From assembly GCA_947452235.1 (NCBI GenBank), contig CANGBK010000008.1, positions 1 to 42,764 of the forward strand: 42,764 bases of DNA, read 5' to 3'. Shown piece after piece: positions 31,970 to 40,708 of the stretch (positions are counted from its first letter, which is position 1; each line of letters opens with the position of its first letter). The DNA is from Micrococcales bacterium. Its GTDB lineage: Bacteria; Actinomycetota; Actinomycetes; Actinomycetales; Microbacteriaceae. Position numbers and translations under genes: made by a program. A model generated the notes under the pieces. It searched no databases, was not told the DNA's origin, and was given only the letters and a program-made list of their open reading frames with translations.

Positions 31970-33013
31970 ATGCGCGCTCTATTGAAAGCCAATGCAGGTC
32001 CCGGTTTAGAACTAGCGGAAGTCCCAGAACCTTCCGTAGGTGAAAACGATGTGAAGATTCGTGTTCTTAGAACTGGTATCTGTGGCACTGATCTCCATAT
32101 AGATAAATGGGATCACTGGGCGCAAGAGACAATCAAGCCACCACTAATTCCAGGACATGAGTTTTATGGGGAAGTGGTTGAAGTTGGTCCAAGTGTTCAC
32201 GAAGTGAAGGTCGGAGCAAAGGTCTCCGGTGAAGGGCACATTGTTTGTGGTCTATGCCGTAACTGCCGGGCTGGTAGAAGGCACATGTGCATCAAGACTC
32301 TCGGCGTTGGTTTGCATCGTGACGGTGCTTTTGCTGAATACATTGTTATCCCTGAATCAAATGTTTGGGTTCACCCAGATCCGATAGACCCAGATCTTGG
32401 AGCAGTCTTTGATCCGTTTGGTAATGCAACTCACACGGCTCTAACTTTCACTCTGGTTGGTGAAGATGTTCTTATTTCTGGTGCTGGACCTATCGGGTTG
32501 ATGTCAGCGGCTATTGCCCGTCATGCAGGTGCTAGATACATAGTCATTACTGATATCTCTGAGCCTCGATTAGAACTTGCCAGAAAGATGGGCGTAGATA
32601 TTGCTCTAAACGTCTCTAATCACAGAATCGTTGAAGCTCAAGAACAGTTGGGTATGCGTGAAGGTTTCGACATTGGTTTTGAAATGTCTGGACATCGTTT
32701 AGCCCTTCCAGAGATGATCGATAACCTCACCCACGGTGGAAGAGTTGCGATGCTGGGCCTGCCTAGTGAACCAATCGACATCGACTGGTCAAAAGTTGTT
32801 TCACACATGATTACTTTGAAAGGTATTTATGGTCGTGAAATGTTTGAGACCTGGACAGCAATGAGTTCCATGTTGAAATCAAGCGAGGTTCTTCGAGAGA
32901 GAATCGCATCCGTTATAACAGATCGACTTCCAGCTCGTGAATGGCGTAAAGGGTTTGAAATAGCTGAAGCTGCCGTTGGCGGCAAAGTCGTCTTGGATTG
33001 GACTGAGCTCTAA
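31970..33013 (+). CDS. tdh: L-threonine 3-dehydrogenase
   Basis: This zinc-dependent medium-chain dehydrogenase oxidises threonine to 2-amino-3-ketobutyrate with NAD+. The 347-residue protein has the catalytic-zinc region [25 protein letters not shown], the four structural-zinc cysteines in [15 protein letters not shown], and the Rossmann segment [26 protein letters not shown] lies 6 nt before the ATG. The next gene, kbl, follows after 2 nt and takes the unstable product, confirming the assignment. Confidence 0.96.
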   Translation: MRALLKANAGPGLELAEVPEPSVGENDVKIRVLRTGICGTDLHIDKWDHWAQETIKPPLIPGHEFYGEVVEVGPSVHEVKVGAKVSGEGHIVCGLCRNCRAGRRHMCIKTLGVGLHRDGAFAEYIVIPESNVWVHPDPIDPDLGAVFDPFGNATHTALTFTLVGEDVLISGAGPIGLMSAAIARHAGARYIVITDISEPRLELARKMGVDIALNVSNHRIVEAQEQLGMREGFDIGFEMSGHRLALPEMIDNLTHGGRVAMLGLPSEPIDIDWSKVVSHMITLKGIYGREMFETWTAMSSMLKSSEVLRERIASVITDRLPAREWRKGFEIAEAAVGGKVVLDWTEL

Positions 33014-33015
33014 AA

Positions 33016-34206
33016 ATGTATGAAGGTTTGAAAGAACAACTGGTAGCTAATCTCGAAGAGATTAGAGGAGCAGGGCTATATAAATATGAGCGTGAGATTG
33101 ATTCAGCTCAGCAATCTCACATCGAATCTAATAACCGTGAGTTGTTGAACTTCTGTGCCAATAACTATCTGGGGTTAGCCAATGACCCTAGGGTTATTGC
33201 TGCTGCTAAGGCAGAGCTTGATGAAAGAGGTTTTGGTGTTGCCAGTGTTCGCTTTATTTGTGGAACGCAAGATATCCATAAAGAGTTGGAACTAGAGGTC
33301 TCCAGATTCTTAGAAACTGATGACACTATTCTGTTTAGTTCCTGCTTTGACGCCAACGGTGGAGTATTTGAGGCTTTGTTCAATGAGCAGGATGCCATCA
33401 TCAGCGATGAACTAAACCATGCCAGCATCATTGATGGTATTCGTTTATCTAAAGCAGTTCGATTCAGATATAAGAACCGAGACATGCTGGATCTTGAAAG
33501 ATGTTTGCAAGAAGCTCAATCTTCTAGGAACAGAATTATTGTTACCGATGGCATCTTCTCTATGGACGGTTATTTAGCACCGTTAGTTGAGATCTGTGAA
33601 CTAGCTCAGAAATACAACGCAATTGTGATGGTTGATGATTCCCATGCTGTTGGACTATTAGGTGTTGGCGGTAAGGGAACACCTGAGTTAGCTGGTGTTG
33701 GTCACCTAGTTGATATTTATACCGGGACTTTTGGTAAGGCTCTCGGCGGTGCTGCCGGTGGATATGTTTCAGGTAGGAAAGAAATAATTGAATTTCTACG
33801 TCAAAAAGCGCGACCATATCTTTTTAGTAATTCTTTGGCTCCAGCTATCGTTGCTGGTTCTTTAGCTGCAATCAAGATTGCAGCGGATCCGGTTGAAGGT
33901 GTTCGTCTTCGTGAGAAACTGCATGCGAATGCTTCTTATTTCCGTACGAAGATGACCGAAGCTGGTTTTGATCTATTAGAAGGTCAACATCCGATCATCC
34001 CTGTGATGTTTGGGGATGCTCAGGTAGCGGGGAGGATAGCTTCAAACATGTTTGAGAATGGTGTTTATGTGACGGCTTTCAGCTTCCCTGTGGTGCCTAA
34101 AGATAAGGCTCGTATTCGTGTTCAGCTTTCTGCTTCACACAGCTTTGAAGATATTGATGCCTGTGTTGGTGCTTTTGTTGATGCTAGGTCTAAGGCTAGT
34201 CTTTAG
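33016..34206 (+). CDS. kbl: Glycine C-acetyltransferase (2-amino-3-ketobutyrate CoA ligase)
   Basis: This PLP enzyme of the alpha-oxoamine synthase family splits 2-amino-3-ketobutyrate with CoA to glycine and acetyl-CoA. The 396 residues include NFCANNYLGLAND, SVRFICGTQDIHKELE, DELNHASIIDGIRLSK, VDDSHAVGLLG and the PLP lysine Lys241 in GTFGKALGGAAGGY. With tdh it forms the two-step threonine-to-glycine route, feeding glycine to purines (PurD uses glycine) and one-carbon metabolism. Confidence 0.97.
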   Translation: MYEGLKEQLVANLEEIRGAGLYKYEREIDSAQQSHIESNNRELLNFCANNYLGLANDPRVIAAAKAELDERGFGVASVRFICGTQDIHKELELEVSRFLETDDTILFSSCFDANGGVFEALFNEQDAIISDELNHASIIDGIRLSKAVRFRYKNRDMLDLERCLQEAQSSRNRIIVTDGIFSMDGYLAPLVEICELAQKYNAIVMVDDSHAVGLLGVGGKGTPELAGVGHLVDIYTGTFGKALGGAAGGYVSGRKEIIEFLRQKARPYLFSNSLAPAIVAGSLAAIKIAADPVEGVRLREKLHANASYFRTKMTEAGFDLLEGQHPIIPVMFGDAQVAGRIASNMFENGVYVTAFSFPVVPKDKARIRVQLSASHSFEDIDACVGAFVDARSKASL

Positions 34207-34208
34207 TC

Positions 34209-34415
34209 ATGGCGGATAAAGTTCAAGGACCTAAGAGTTACTTCCCATCAATTGAAGCTAAGTACGGTAAACCGATTAGCTTTTGGATGAAGGAACTGAA
34301 AAAAGTTAAAGGTGAGAAGCACATGGATCAGGTTGCTTTTCTAAAAGAGAATCACGACATGGGTCATGGTCATGCCAATGCTGTTGTAGCCGTGTTCAGA
34401 GCGGAGAACGAGTAA
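34209..34415 (+). CDS. DUF4287 family small protein
   Basis: This 68-residue soluble protein contains the DUF4287 pattern SYFPSIEAKYGKPISFWMKE, then an MDQVAFLKENHDMGHGHANAVV helix pair. The function is unknown; family members are common in actinobacteria, alone or fused to DUF5655. It begins 3 nt after kbl and is followed with no gap by the next gene (TAA then ATG), so it is in the tdh-kbl transcript. Confidence 0.88.
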   Translation: MADKVQGPKSYFPSIEAKYGKPISFWMKELKKVKGEKHMDQVAFLKENHDMGHGHANAVVAVFRAENE

Positions 34416-34841
34416 ATGAAGCCAATCAAAAAGATTAACCCGGGTACCTGGGTGGTTATTGCTTTCACGGTGATTGCTGTTGCGGTTACAGCCATGATTT
34501 TGGTTCCTATGTTGAAACTGGGTGGTGGCGATACTTCAAACACTGCAACCATCGCTTTATATAACAACCACTCTGATACTCGTAAAGTGAACGACCGCGT
34601 CGAGTTAGGCGTTCGCTTGCAACTATCTGATAAGACTGGGGCTAAATATCCAATTCAGTTAGAAGGCAGAGCTAGTGGTTCTTGGCAGGTTGTCAAGAAA
34701 TACACAGCAACTAAGCCAACTAACACAGTTGTGTTTAGAGTTCACCCTGCTGTGGTTGGTGACATCGTTTATAGGGCTGAGATTCAAACCCCTACGGGCA
34801 TCGTAACCACCAACGAGCTGCTACTTCACGTAACCAACTGA
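34416..34841 (+). CDS. Membrane-anchored extracytoplasmic beta-domain protein
   Basis: This 141-residue protein has a short basic cytosolic start, one membrane helix (about residues 10-33) and an outside domain of about 100 residues with alternating beta strands (VELGVRLQL, IQLEGRASGSWQVVKK, TVVFRVHPAVVGDIVYRAEI), likely an immunoglobulin-like fold. I do not recognise a family. It starts directly at the stop of the DUF4287 gene and may be an envelope protein carried in the tdh-kbl transcript without metabolic link. Confidence 0.7.
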   Translation: MKPIKKINPGTWVVIAFTVIAVAVTAMILVPMLKLGGGDTSNTATIALYNNHSDTRKVNDRVELGVRLQLSDKTGAKYPIQLEGRASGSWQVVKKYTATKPTNTVVFRVHPAVVGDIVYRAEIQTPTGIVTTNELLLHVTN

Positions 34842-34852
34842 TAACTCAAAGA

Positions 34853-34864
34853 TAGACTTAGCCA
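34853..34864 (+). promoter_or_regulatory. -10 element of ugd
   Basis: TAGACT (34853-34858) is exactly 6 nt before the ugd ATG and no Shine-Dalgarno sequence is visible, as for the gene at 30516. This suggests a separate leaderless transcript for ugd-mmsA. Confidence 0.45.
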
Positions 34865-36181
34865 ATGAAGATAACAGTCATTGGCTTAGGCTACCTGGGT
34901 GCTACCCACGCCGTTGCAATGGCAAAAATTGGTCACCAAGTTATTGGGCTTGAAACCAACGAAGAAAAACTTGATTCTTTGCGATCAGGTAAAGCGGGTT
35001 TCTATGAACCAGGCTTGGATGAAGCTTTAGTTGAGCAGTTAGCAGCAGGTCGGCTAACATTCCAATCCAAGCATGATGAAAACACAGCTTCGGCTGAACT
35101 TCACTTTATCTGCGTTGGAACACCACAAAACAAGGGTTCTGATTCCGCTAACACTTCTTACCTGTTCTCAGCAGTTAGAGACCTTGCTCCTATCCTTCAT
35201 AAGGATGCTCTGGTGGTAGGTAAGTCAACAGTCCCAGTTGGAACAGCAGCACTACTTACCGAAGAACTAAACAAACTGGTTGACTTCGATGCCCAGTTGG
35301 CGTGGAACCCAGAGTTCCTGCGCGAGGGAACCGCTTTAGAGGATTCATTGAAACCAGATCGTCTTGTTGTTGGAGTTAACTCTCAGTTTGCGGAAGCGAA
35401 GCTGCGAGAAGTTTTTGCGAGCATGATTTCTTCCGGTGTTCCATTTATCGTGACAGATATTCCAACAGCTGAACTTGTTAAATCTGCGGCTAATGCTTTC
35501 CTAGCAACCAAAATCAGCTTCATCAATTCGATGGCTGAAATAGCAGAAGTTTCTGGGGCTAACGCATCTGCTCTAGCTGAAGCTATTGGGTATGACGAAC
35601 GTATCGGTAATAAGTTCTTGCGTAACGGTGTTGGTTTCGGTGGCGGTTGCTTGCCTAAAGACATTCGTGCATTAACAGCAAGAGCTGAAGAGCTTGGCGT
35701 AGGTCAGGCAGTTTCATACTTGAAAGAAATAGATCAGGTTAACTTACGTCGAAGAGTGCGCGTCATTGCTCTTTTGAAATCAGAGCTCGGAGAGCTAAGC
35801 GGTAAAAAGGTCTTGGTTCTAGGTGCTGCTTTCAAGCCTGATAGTGATGACATCAGAGATTCACCAGCACTTGATATTGCACTTCTTGCAAAAAAGGCTG
35901 GTGCTGAAGTTATTGTTCATGATCCTGTTTCATTACCTGGGGTTAGAAGCAAACATCCCGAGCTGATTTGTGTTGAGGATCTGCATGAAGCATTCAGTGG
36001 TGTTGATGCAGTTGTTCTTGCCACCGAGTGGAAGCAATACCGTGAGCTTGATGCAAAGAGCATCGCTGATACTGTCTCTAACCGTCTGGTTATTGATGGT
36101 CGAAACGTTTTGAATGTTAAAGCCTGGCAGCAAGCCGGATTCAAAGTCTTAGCACTTGGAAGAACTATCGAAGGAAACTAA
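34865..36181 (+). CDS. ugd: UDP-glucose 6-dehydrogenase
   Basis: Ugd oxidises UDP-glucose twice to UDP-glucuronate, a precursor of acidic glycans. The 438-residue protein has the N-terminal Rossmann segment VIGLGYLGATHAVAMAKIGH, GKSTVPVGTA, WNPEFLREGTAL and the catalytic Cys262 in GFGGGCLPKDIRAL. AFKPDSDDIRDSP marks the C-terminal UDP-binding domain. Its stop overlaps the mmsA start by one base (TAATG). No glycosyltransferase or polysaccharide gene is nearby. Confidence 0.95.
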   Translation: MKITVIGLGYLGATHAVAMAKIGHQVIGLETNEEKLDSLRSGKAGFYEPGLDEALVEQLAAGRLTFQSKHDENTASAELHFICVGTPQNKGSDSANTSYLFSAVRDLAPILHKDALVVGKSTVPVGTAALLTEELNKLVDFDAQLAWNPEFLREGTALEDSLKPDRLVVGVNSQFAEAKLREVFASMISSGVPFIVTDIPTAELVKSAANAFLATKISFINSMAEIAEVSGANASALAEAIGYDERIGNKFLRNGVGFGGGCLPKDIRALTARAEELGVGQAVSYLKEIDQVNLRRRVRVIALLKSELGELSGKKVLVLGAAFKPDSDDIRDSPALDIALLAKKAGAEVIVHDPVSLPGVRSKHPELICVEDLHEAFSGVDAVVLATEWKQYRELDAKSIADTVSNRLVIDGRNVLNVKAWQQAGFKVLALGRTIEGN

Positions 36182-37668
36182 TGAGCACCCTTTCACATTT
36201 CATCAACGGTGAACTTGTTTCAAACTCTTCTTCAAGAGTTGGCAATGTATATAACCCAGCATTAGGTGAAGTGGTTAGACAAGTTTCCTTAGCTGAGGTT
36301 AGCGATGCTCAAAAGGCTATTAATGCAGCTAGTGTTGCCTTTCCTTCCTGGAGGGATACATCACTAGCAAAGCGGACTCAGGTGATGTTTGCTTTCAGAG
36401 AGATCTTGAATGCAACTAAGAATGAGTTGGCAGCGATCATCACCGAAGAGCATGGAAAGACTCTGCCAGATGCTTTAGGTGAAGTTTCCAGAGGACTTGA
36501 GGTCGTTGAATTTGCAACCGGTTTAGCGCATCAGCTAAAAGGTTCTTTTAGTGAATCAGTTTCAACCGGTATTGATGTTTATTCACTAAAGCAACCATTG
36601 GGTGTTGTTGGCATCATCAGCCCATTCAACTTCCCAGCTATGGTTCCAATGTGGTTCTTCCCGGTTGCTATAGCTGCCGGTAACACTGTTGTTCTGAAGC
36701 CTTCCGAGAAGAACCCTTCGGCTGCCCTTTGGATCGCCGAGAAACTAAAGCAAGCAGGGTTACCTGACGGTGTCTTCAACGTTTTGCAGGGAGACAAGGT
36801 TGCTGTTGATGAATTATTGAGTAATCCATTAGTTGAAGCGATTAGCTTTGTTGGTTCAACTCCGATTGCTAAATATGTTTATGAAACAGGAACTGCCAAC
36901 GGGAAGAGAGTTCAGGCTCTTGGTGGAGCAAAGAACCACATGTTGGTTCTTCCTGATGCAGATCTAGATTTGGTTGCTGATTCAGCCATTAATGCTGGGT
37001 TTGGTTCAGCAGGTGAGAGATGCATGGCTATCTCAGTTGTTCTTGCAGTTGAACCTATTGCCGATGAACTTATTTCAAAGATTGCATCTCGTATGGCAGC
37101 TCTAACCGTTGGCGATGGAACTCTTGGCTGTGATATGGGACCACTAATTACTAAAGAACACAGGGATAAGGTCAGTTCCTATATCGATCTAGCAATAGCT
37201 GATAAAGCTGAAGTTGTTGTTGATGGCCGAGGTATTGAAGTTAATGGTTCGGCTTCCGGTTTCTGGCTAGGGCCAACACTTATCGATAAGGTTCCGGTTA
37301 CCTCAAAGGTCTATCAGGATGAAATCTTTGGTCCAGTTTTATCTGTGATTAGAGTTCAAAGTTTTGCTGAAGGTGTTGAACTTATCAATGCTGGTAAATA
37401 CGGTAATGGAACTGCTATCTTCACTAACGATGGTGGAGCTGCTAGAAGATTCCAGAATGAAATAGAAGTCGGAATGATTGGAATAAACGTTCCTATTCCG
37501 GTTCCTGTTTCTTATTACTCTTTCGGTGGAGTCAAGAGTTCACTTTTTGGAGACACTAAAGCCCACGGGGTTCAAGGCTTCAATTTCTTTACTAAAGAGA
37601 AGACTGTTACCAGTCGTTGGCTAGATCCAAGCCACGGAGGAATCAACCTTGGCTTCCCACAAAACTAG
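36181..37668 (+). CDS. mmsA: Methylmalonate-semialdehyde dehydrogenase (CoA-acylating)
   Basis: This aldehyde dehydrogenase-superfamily enzyme oxidises malonate or methylmalonate semialdehyde to acetyl- or propionyl-CoA in valine and inositol breakdown. The 495 residues include SPFNFPAMVPMWFFPVAIAA, the family's GGAKNHMLVLPDAD with Asn252 in place of the general base Glu of other aldehyde dehydrogenases, and the nucleophile Cys281 in AGERCMAIS. A role in inositol or valine use is expected, but no iol or valine genes are here. It is coupled to ugd and converges on a GH16 gene with a 4-nt (CTAG) overlap. Confidence 0.93.
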   Translation: MSTLSHFINGELVSNSSSRVGNVYNPALGEVVRQVSLAEVSDAQKAINAASVAFPSWRDTSLAKRTQVMFAFREILNATKNELAAIITEEHGKTLPDALGEVSRGLEVVEFATGLAHQLKGSFSESVSTGIDVYSLKQPLGVVGIISPFNFPAMVPMWFFPVAIAAGNTVVLKPSEKNPSAALWIAEKLKQAGLPDGVFNVLQGDKVAVDELLSNPLVEAISFVGSTPIAKYVYETGTANGKRVQALGGAKNHMLVLPDADLDLVADSAINAGFGSAGERCMAISVVLAVEPIADELISKIASRMAALTVGDGTLGCDMGPLITKEHRDKVSSYIDLAIADKAEVVVDGRGIEVNGSASGFWLGPTLIDKVPVTSKVYQDEIFGPVLSVIRVQSFAEGVELINAGKYGNGTAIFTNDGGAARRFQNEIEVGMIGINVPIPVPVSYYSFGGVKSSLFGDTKAHGVQGFNFFTKEKTVTSRWLDPSHGGINLGFPQN

Positions 37669-37680
37669 TTAGATAGTTTT
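37661..37680. terminator. Hairpin over the mmsA/GH16 convergent stops
   Basis: AAAACTA-GTTAGA-TAGTTTT forms a 7-bp AT-rich stem across the shared CTAG stop codons. On the plus strand the distal arm ends in TTTT. It probably marks the 3' ends of both transcripts. Confidence 0.4.
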
Positions 37681-39068
37681 CCGTATCCATCAACGCTGTA
37701 ATAGCGAACGTAATCAATAGAGAACTGGGCTTTATTTAGCCCTGGCTCTATTTGACCACCGTAGTTGCCACCCATAGCCAAGTTGAAAATCAAATACATC
37801 TTCGGATCAACATTTTGAGCATTCGGACCAAACGGCCATCTAGTCAGACCAGTGTCTGCTTTGGTAACCACTAGAACAATGTGACTGTCTATTGTGTAAG
37901 TGATTTGGTTGGGTAGCCAGAGCAATCCATAGGTGTGATAGTCGTTAGGCAATTCGGTTGGGTTTTCGTAAGCACCGGATTTGTATTCATGGTTTCCGCT
38001 TGAGTTGGCATAGTGCAGAGCAGAAGTGGTTCGGTTAGGCGCTCCACCTTTGTATTCCATGATGTCTATCTCGCCACAGTTAGGCCAAGGGTTAGAAGCA
38101 ATATTTGAACCTAGAGTCCAGAATGCTGGCCATGTGCCACCACCTGCAGGCATCTTTAGTTTTGCTTCGAAGTATCCGTAGGTGAAGTTCACTTTGCCAT
38201 AGGAGGTGAACTTACCGCTGGTCCAAGTCTTATTACTTTTACAAACCGAATCTCCGGTTGGAGTTGAAGCTGTAATCACCATCGAGCCATCAGTTTGGTT
38301 TAGAGCACAAGCAGCATATGACTCTGACTCACCATTACCCCAACCACAGCCAGCTGCAGTTCCACAACCATCACCTGTTGTGATACCCCAGTTAGCAGTG
38401 GCAGGGGCCCCAGTTCCATTGAACTCGTCAGACCAAAGCAAGGTTTTAGTTAGTGCTGAGATAGGAGCTGCAACAGTGAAGGTTCTAGCTTCATCTGCTG
38501 TTGCAGCGTAAGTTGAATCTCCTGGATCGCTAGCAATTACGGTGCAATCACCGATGGCTTTAGCGTGAACAGTTGTTCCGTTGAGAATTTCACAAACCGT
38601 TGGAGTTGAGGTTCTGAAAGTAACTTCACCACCGTTTGGTAAAGCAAAGAGATCTTGGTCAGGATCTCCGATCATCATATCTAGTGGTTGACCGAAGAAG
38701 ATTGAGTTGTATTCAAGCGGTTTCTTTGTCTTAACACGAATACTTACTGCACTAGAAGTTAGCTTCTTGCTTAGGTTGGTTACCTTGAATGTGTAATAGG
38801 TGTTTGCAAGTAAGCCCGTGAACTTATAGGAAGAAACCGTGTTAGCAAAGGTTTTATTAATCTTTGAAGAACCTGCAGTTGCGATAACAGAAATCGAACT
38901 AACTTTAGTTTTGTTCACCTTATACCAAGTAACAGTAGCTGAGTGGAGCGAAGTAGTGACCTTAACGCCGCCTGGGGTTGGAACAGAACTTGCGTTGGCT
39001 AGAGGGGCTAGACCAATAGCCAGAAAGCTGGCAATAGCAAAAGCTACCGCTAATTTGTTTTTCAGCAT
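37665..39068 (-). CDS. Secreted GH16 beta-glucanase with Fn3-like domain (A)
   Basis: This 467-residue secreted enzyme has a signal peptide (1-26, ending LANA), a fibronectin-III-like domain (about 30-113), a second beta domain (about 117-200) and a GH16 domain (about 210-467). The catalytic motif is GEIDIMEY, giving nucleophile Glu333, Asp335 and acid/base Glu338, as in endo-1,3-beta-glucanases (laminarinases). The segment WSDEFNGTGAP opens the domain. It likely degrades algal or fungal beta-glucan outside the cell. The ATG overlaps the stop of the paralogue upstream (TAATG), so the pair is coupled. Confidence 0.93.
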   Translation of the reverse strand: MLKNKLAVAFAIASFLAIGLAPLANASSVPTPGGVKVTTSLHSATVTWYKVNKTKVSSISVIATAGSSKINKTFANTVSSYKFTGLLANTYYTFKVTNLSKKLTSSAVSIRVKTKKPLEYNSIFFGQPLDMMIGDPDQDLFALPNGGEVTFRTSTPTVCEILNGTTVHAKAIGDCTVIASDPGDSTYAATADEARTFTVAAPISALTKTLLWSDEFNGTGAPATANWGITTGDGCGTAAGCGWGNGESESYAACALNQTDGSMVITASTPTGDSVCKSNKTWTSGKFTSYGKVNFTYGYFEAKLKMPAGGGTWPAFWTLGSNIASNPWPNCGEIDIMEYKGGAPNRTTSALHYANSSGNHEYKSGAYENPTELPNDYHTYGLLWLPNQITYTIDSHIVLVVTKADTGLTRWPFGPNAQNVDPKMYLIFNLAMGGNYGGQIEPGLNKAQFSIDYVRYYSVDGYGKLSN

Positions 39069-40591
39069 TAATACCTAATCAGAGTTCCGTAGCCATCTAG
39101 TGATGAATACCTAATGTAATCAACTTGCATTGTTTTAGTGTCTGTTGTGATGTCTGTGACTCTCACAGGGTTATTGTTATTGCCAATGATTTTTCCACCA
39201 ACGGCAAGATTCAAGATAGCAAACTGAGGTTTGTTGAATTCCCAACCACTTTTTTCAAGGCTGAGATTCCAAGGTGTTGTAGTCAGATCGTTAGCGGTAA
39301 TGGTCTTGAAGATAGTTCCATCAACACTGAAGGCAATGTAATTCGGTTTCCAATCCAAACCATAAACATGCCAACCTGAGAGCATGCTGGTTTGTTGATT
39401 TACCTGTCCACCAGGCCAGTAGTTGTACCCATGAAGTGTTCCCCAGTTGCTGTTTGGTAATGCTCCATTACCTTCGTGAATGTCTATCTCACCGCAGCCT
39501 GGCCAACCATTAGCTTGGAAATCTTGACCTAACATCCAGAAGGCAGGCCATGTTCCGGCAGTTCCAGTAGTTTTGATTCTTGCTTCAAGGTGACCGTATA
39601 AGAAACCGAGTTTATCTTCGGTAGTGATCTTGCCGCTAACCCATTCACAGTCTTTACGAGGGTTATAACGCTCACCCTTCCAGTTCAATGAATACCAGCA
39701 ATCGAATGGGCCAGAGGAGTTAGCTGAAACTGTTTGATTGGTTGCAGTGATTAGCAAACCTTTGTTATCACTAGCACCATCCATCAAAGAGATAAGACTT
39801 GAACCCGGCAAATAGTATTGACGCTCTAGATTTCCCCAACCATTGGCAACAGGAGTTTTAGGGTCGTTTGAGTTACGACCGTTACCGGTAATGTCATTCC
39901 AATCTTGAGCTCGCGGGGCGGAACCAACGTCACCATTGAATTCATCAGACCAGATAAGAGCGTTTGAGGTGATTCCAGGAGCAGCAAAAGAAATACTGTT
40001 ACTTGAAACAGCTAGTGGGTTGAATCCCGGATTTGTGTATGTGATTCTTGCAAAGACATTTAGGCTATCGAAACGTTTATCGATAGCTAGCTCGGTGCTC
40101 TTCGCTCCTTCAATTAGCGATCCGCCGGCATACCAAGTTATGACTGCCGTTGCGGTTGGTTTTGGAAGGGCAGGGGTGGTGAAAACAAGTTTTGAATTGG
40201 CGTTATCTTTACTCAAAACAGCCTGACCGGTTATCAGAAGATTTCCAACAATAACGCTCTTAGAGTTAGCGAAAAGAGATTTACCATCAGTGAACTTTGC
40301 TGTTTCAACGACGCTAAGTTTGTGACCTAAGGCTGTGACCGGAACTGCGTATGAAGTTGATGTTGCCTTCTTGATTGGAGATCCATCGAGTAACCACTGG
40401 TCAGAAAGCTTTGCTTTTTGATTCCATTTGCCGGCAGTTAGTTTGATTGTTTCCCCGGTACCAACCATGGTTGGAATAACTGGAAGGGACAGGTTCTTTT
40501 TAGCTGTCGCACCAGTGGCGCTAGTCATGCCTAATAACAAGATGACTGAGGTGGTCAAAGCCACTAAGCCGGTCAGGCGGGAGCGAAACAT
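39068..40591 (-). CDS. Secreted GH16 beta-glucanase with two Ig-like repeats (B)
   Basis: From the ATG at 40591 (TAAGGA 5 nt upstream) the protein is 507 residues; an ATG ten codons further upstream lacks a ribosome site and would spoil the signal peptide. Order: signal peptide (1-30, ending ATGATA), two Ig-like repeats (about 32-190, with G-W-x-Q and W-Y-A-G-G-S patterns common in Microbacteriaceae surface proteins), then GH16 (about 200-507). Active site GEIDIHEGNG gives Glu368, Asp370 and Glu373. EGNG in place of EYKG suggests a different beta-glucan preference from the paralogue. Both end with a matching SLDGYG or SVDGYG strand. Confidence 0.93.
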   Translation of the reverse strand: MFRSRLTGLVALTTSVILLLGMTSATGATAKKNLSLPVIPTMVGTGETIKLTAGKWNQKAKLSDQWLLDGSPIKKATSTSYAVPVTALGHKLSVVETAKFTDGKSLFANSKSVIVGNLLITGQAVLSKDNANSKLVFTTPALPKPTATAVITWYAGGSLIEGAKSTELAIDKRFDSLNVFARITYTNPGFNPLAVSSNSISFAAPGITSNALIWSDEFNGDVGSAPRAQDWNDITGNGRNSNDPKTPVANGWGNLERQYYLPGSSLISLMDGASDNKGLLITATNQTVSANSSGPFDCWYSLNWKGERYNPRKDCEWVSGKITTEDKLGFLYGHLEARIKTTGTAGTWPAFWMLGQDFQANGWPGCGEIDIHEGNGALPNSNWGTLHGYNYWPGGQVNQQTSMLSGWHVYGLDWKPNYIAFSVDGTIFKTITANDLTTTPWNLSLEKSGWEFNKPQFAILNLAVGGKIIGNNNNPVRVTDITTDTKTMQVDYIRYSSLDGYGTLIRY

Positions 40592-40708
40592 AAGAGTCCT
40601 TAAATCTAAGGTGTTTCGCACACAACACCAATTGAAGTCTAACTTGGTTACCCAGTTCTAGGGATTTTTGGAATACTTTATTCATAGGGGTAGAGAAAGA
40701 GCGGGGCA
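40592..40708. promoter_or_regulatory. Divergent region of the GH16 pair and the acyltransferase
   Basis: This 117-nt gap holds TAAGGA for the GH16 gene, and an inverted repeat GGTGTT/AACACC (40610-40615 with 40624-40629, 8-nt loop) immediately upstream of it. Further up on the minus strand TTAGACT occurs as a possible -10. The GGTGTT/AACACC arms equal those before the NlpC/P60 gene at 21931, but with a different spacing. Confidence 0.35.

Noticed and set aside
40592-40621. Upstream ATG for the GH16 B gene
   Set aside because: No ribosome site, and it would put ten charged residues before the signal peptide; TAAGGA selects 40591.
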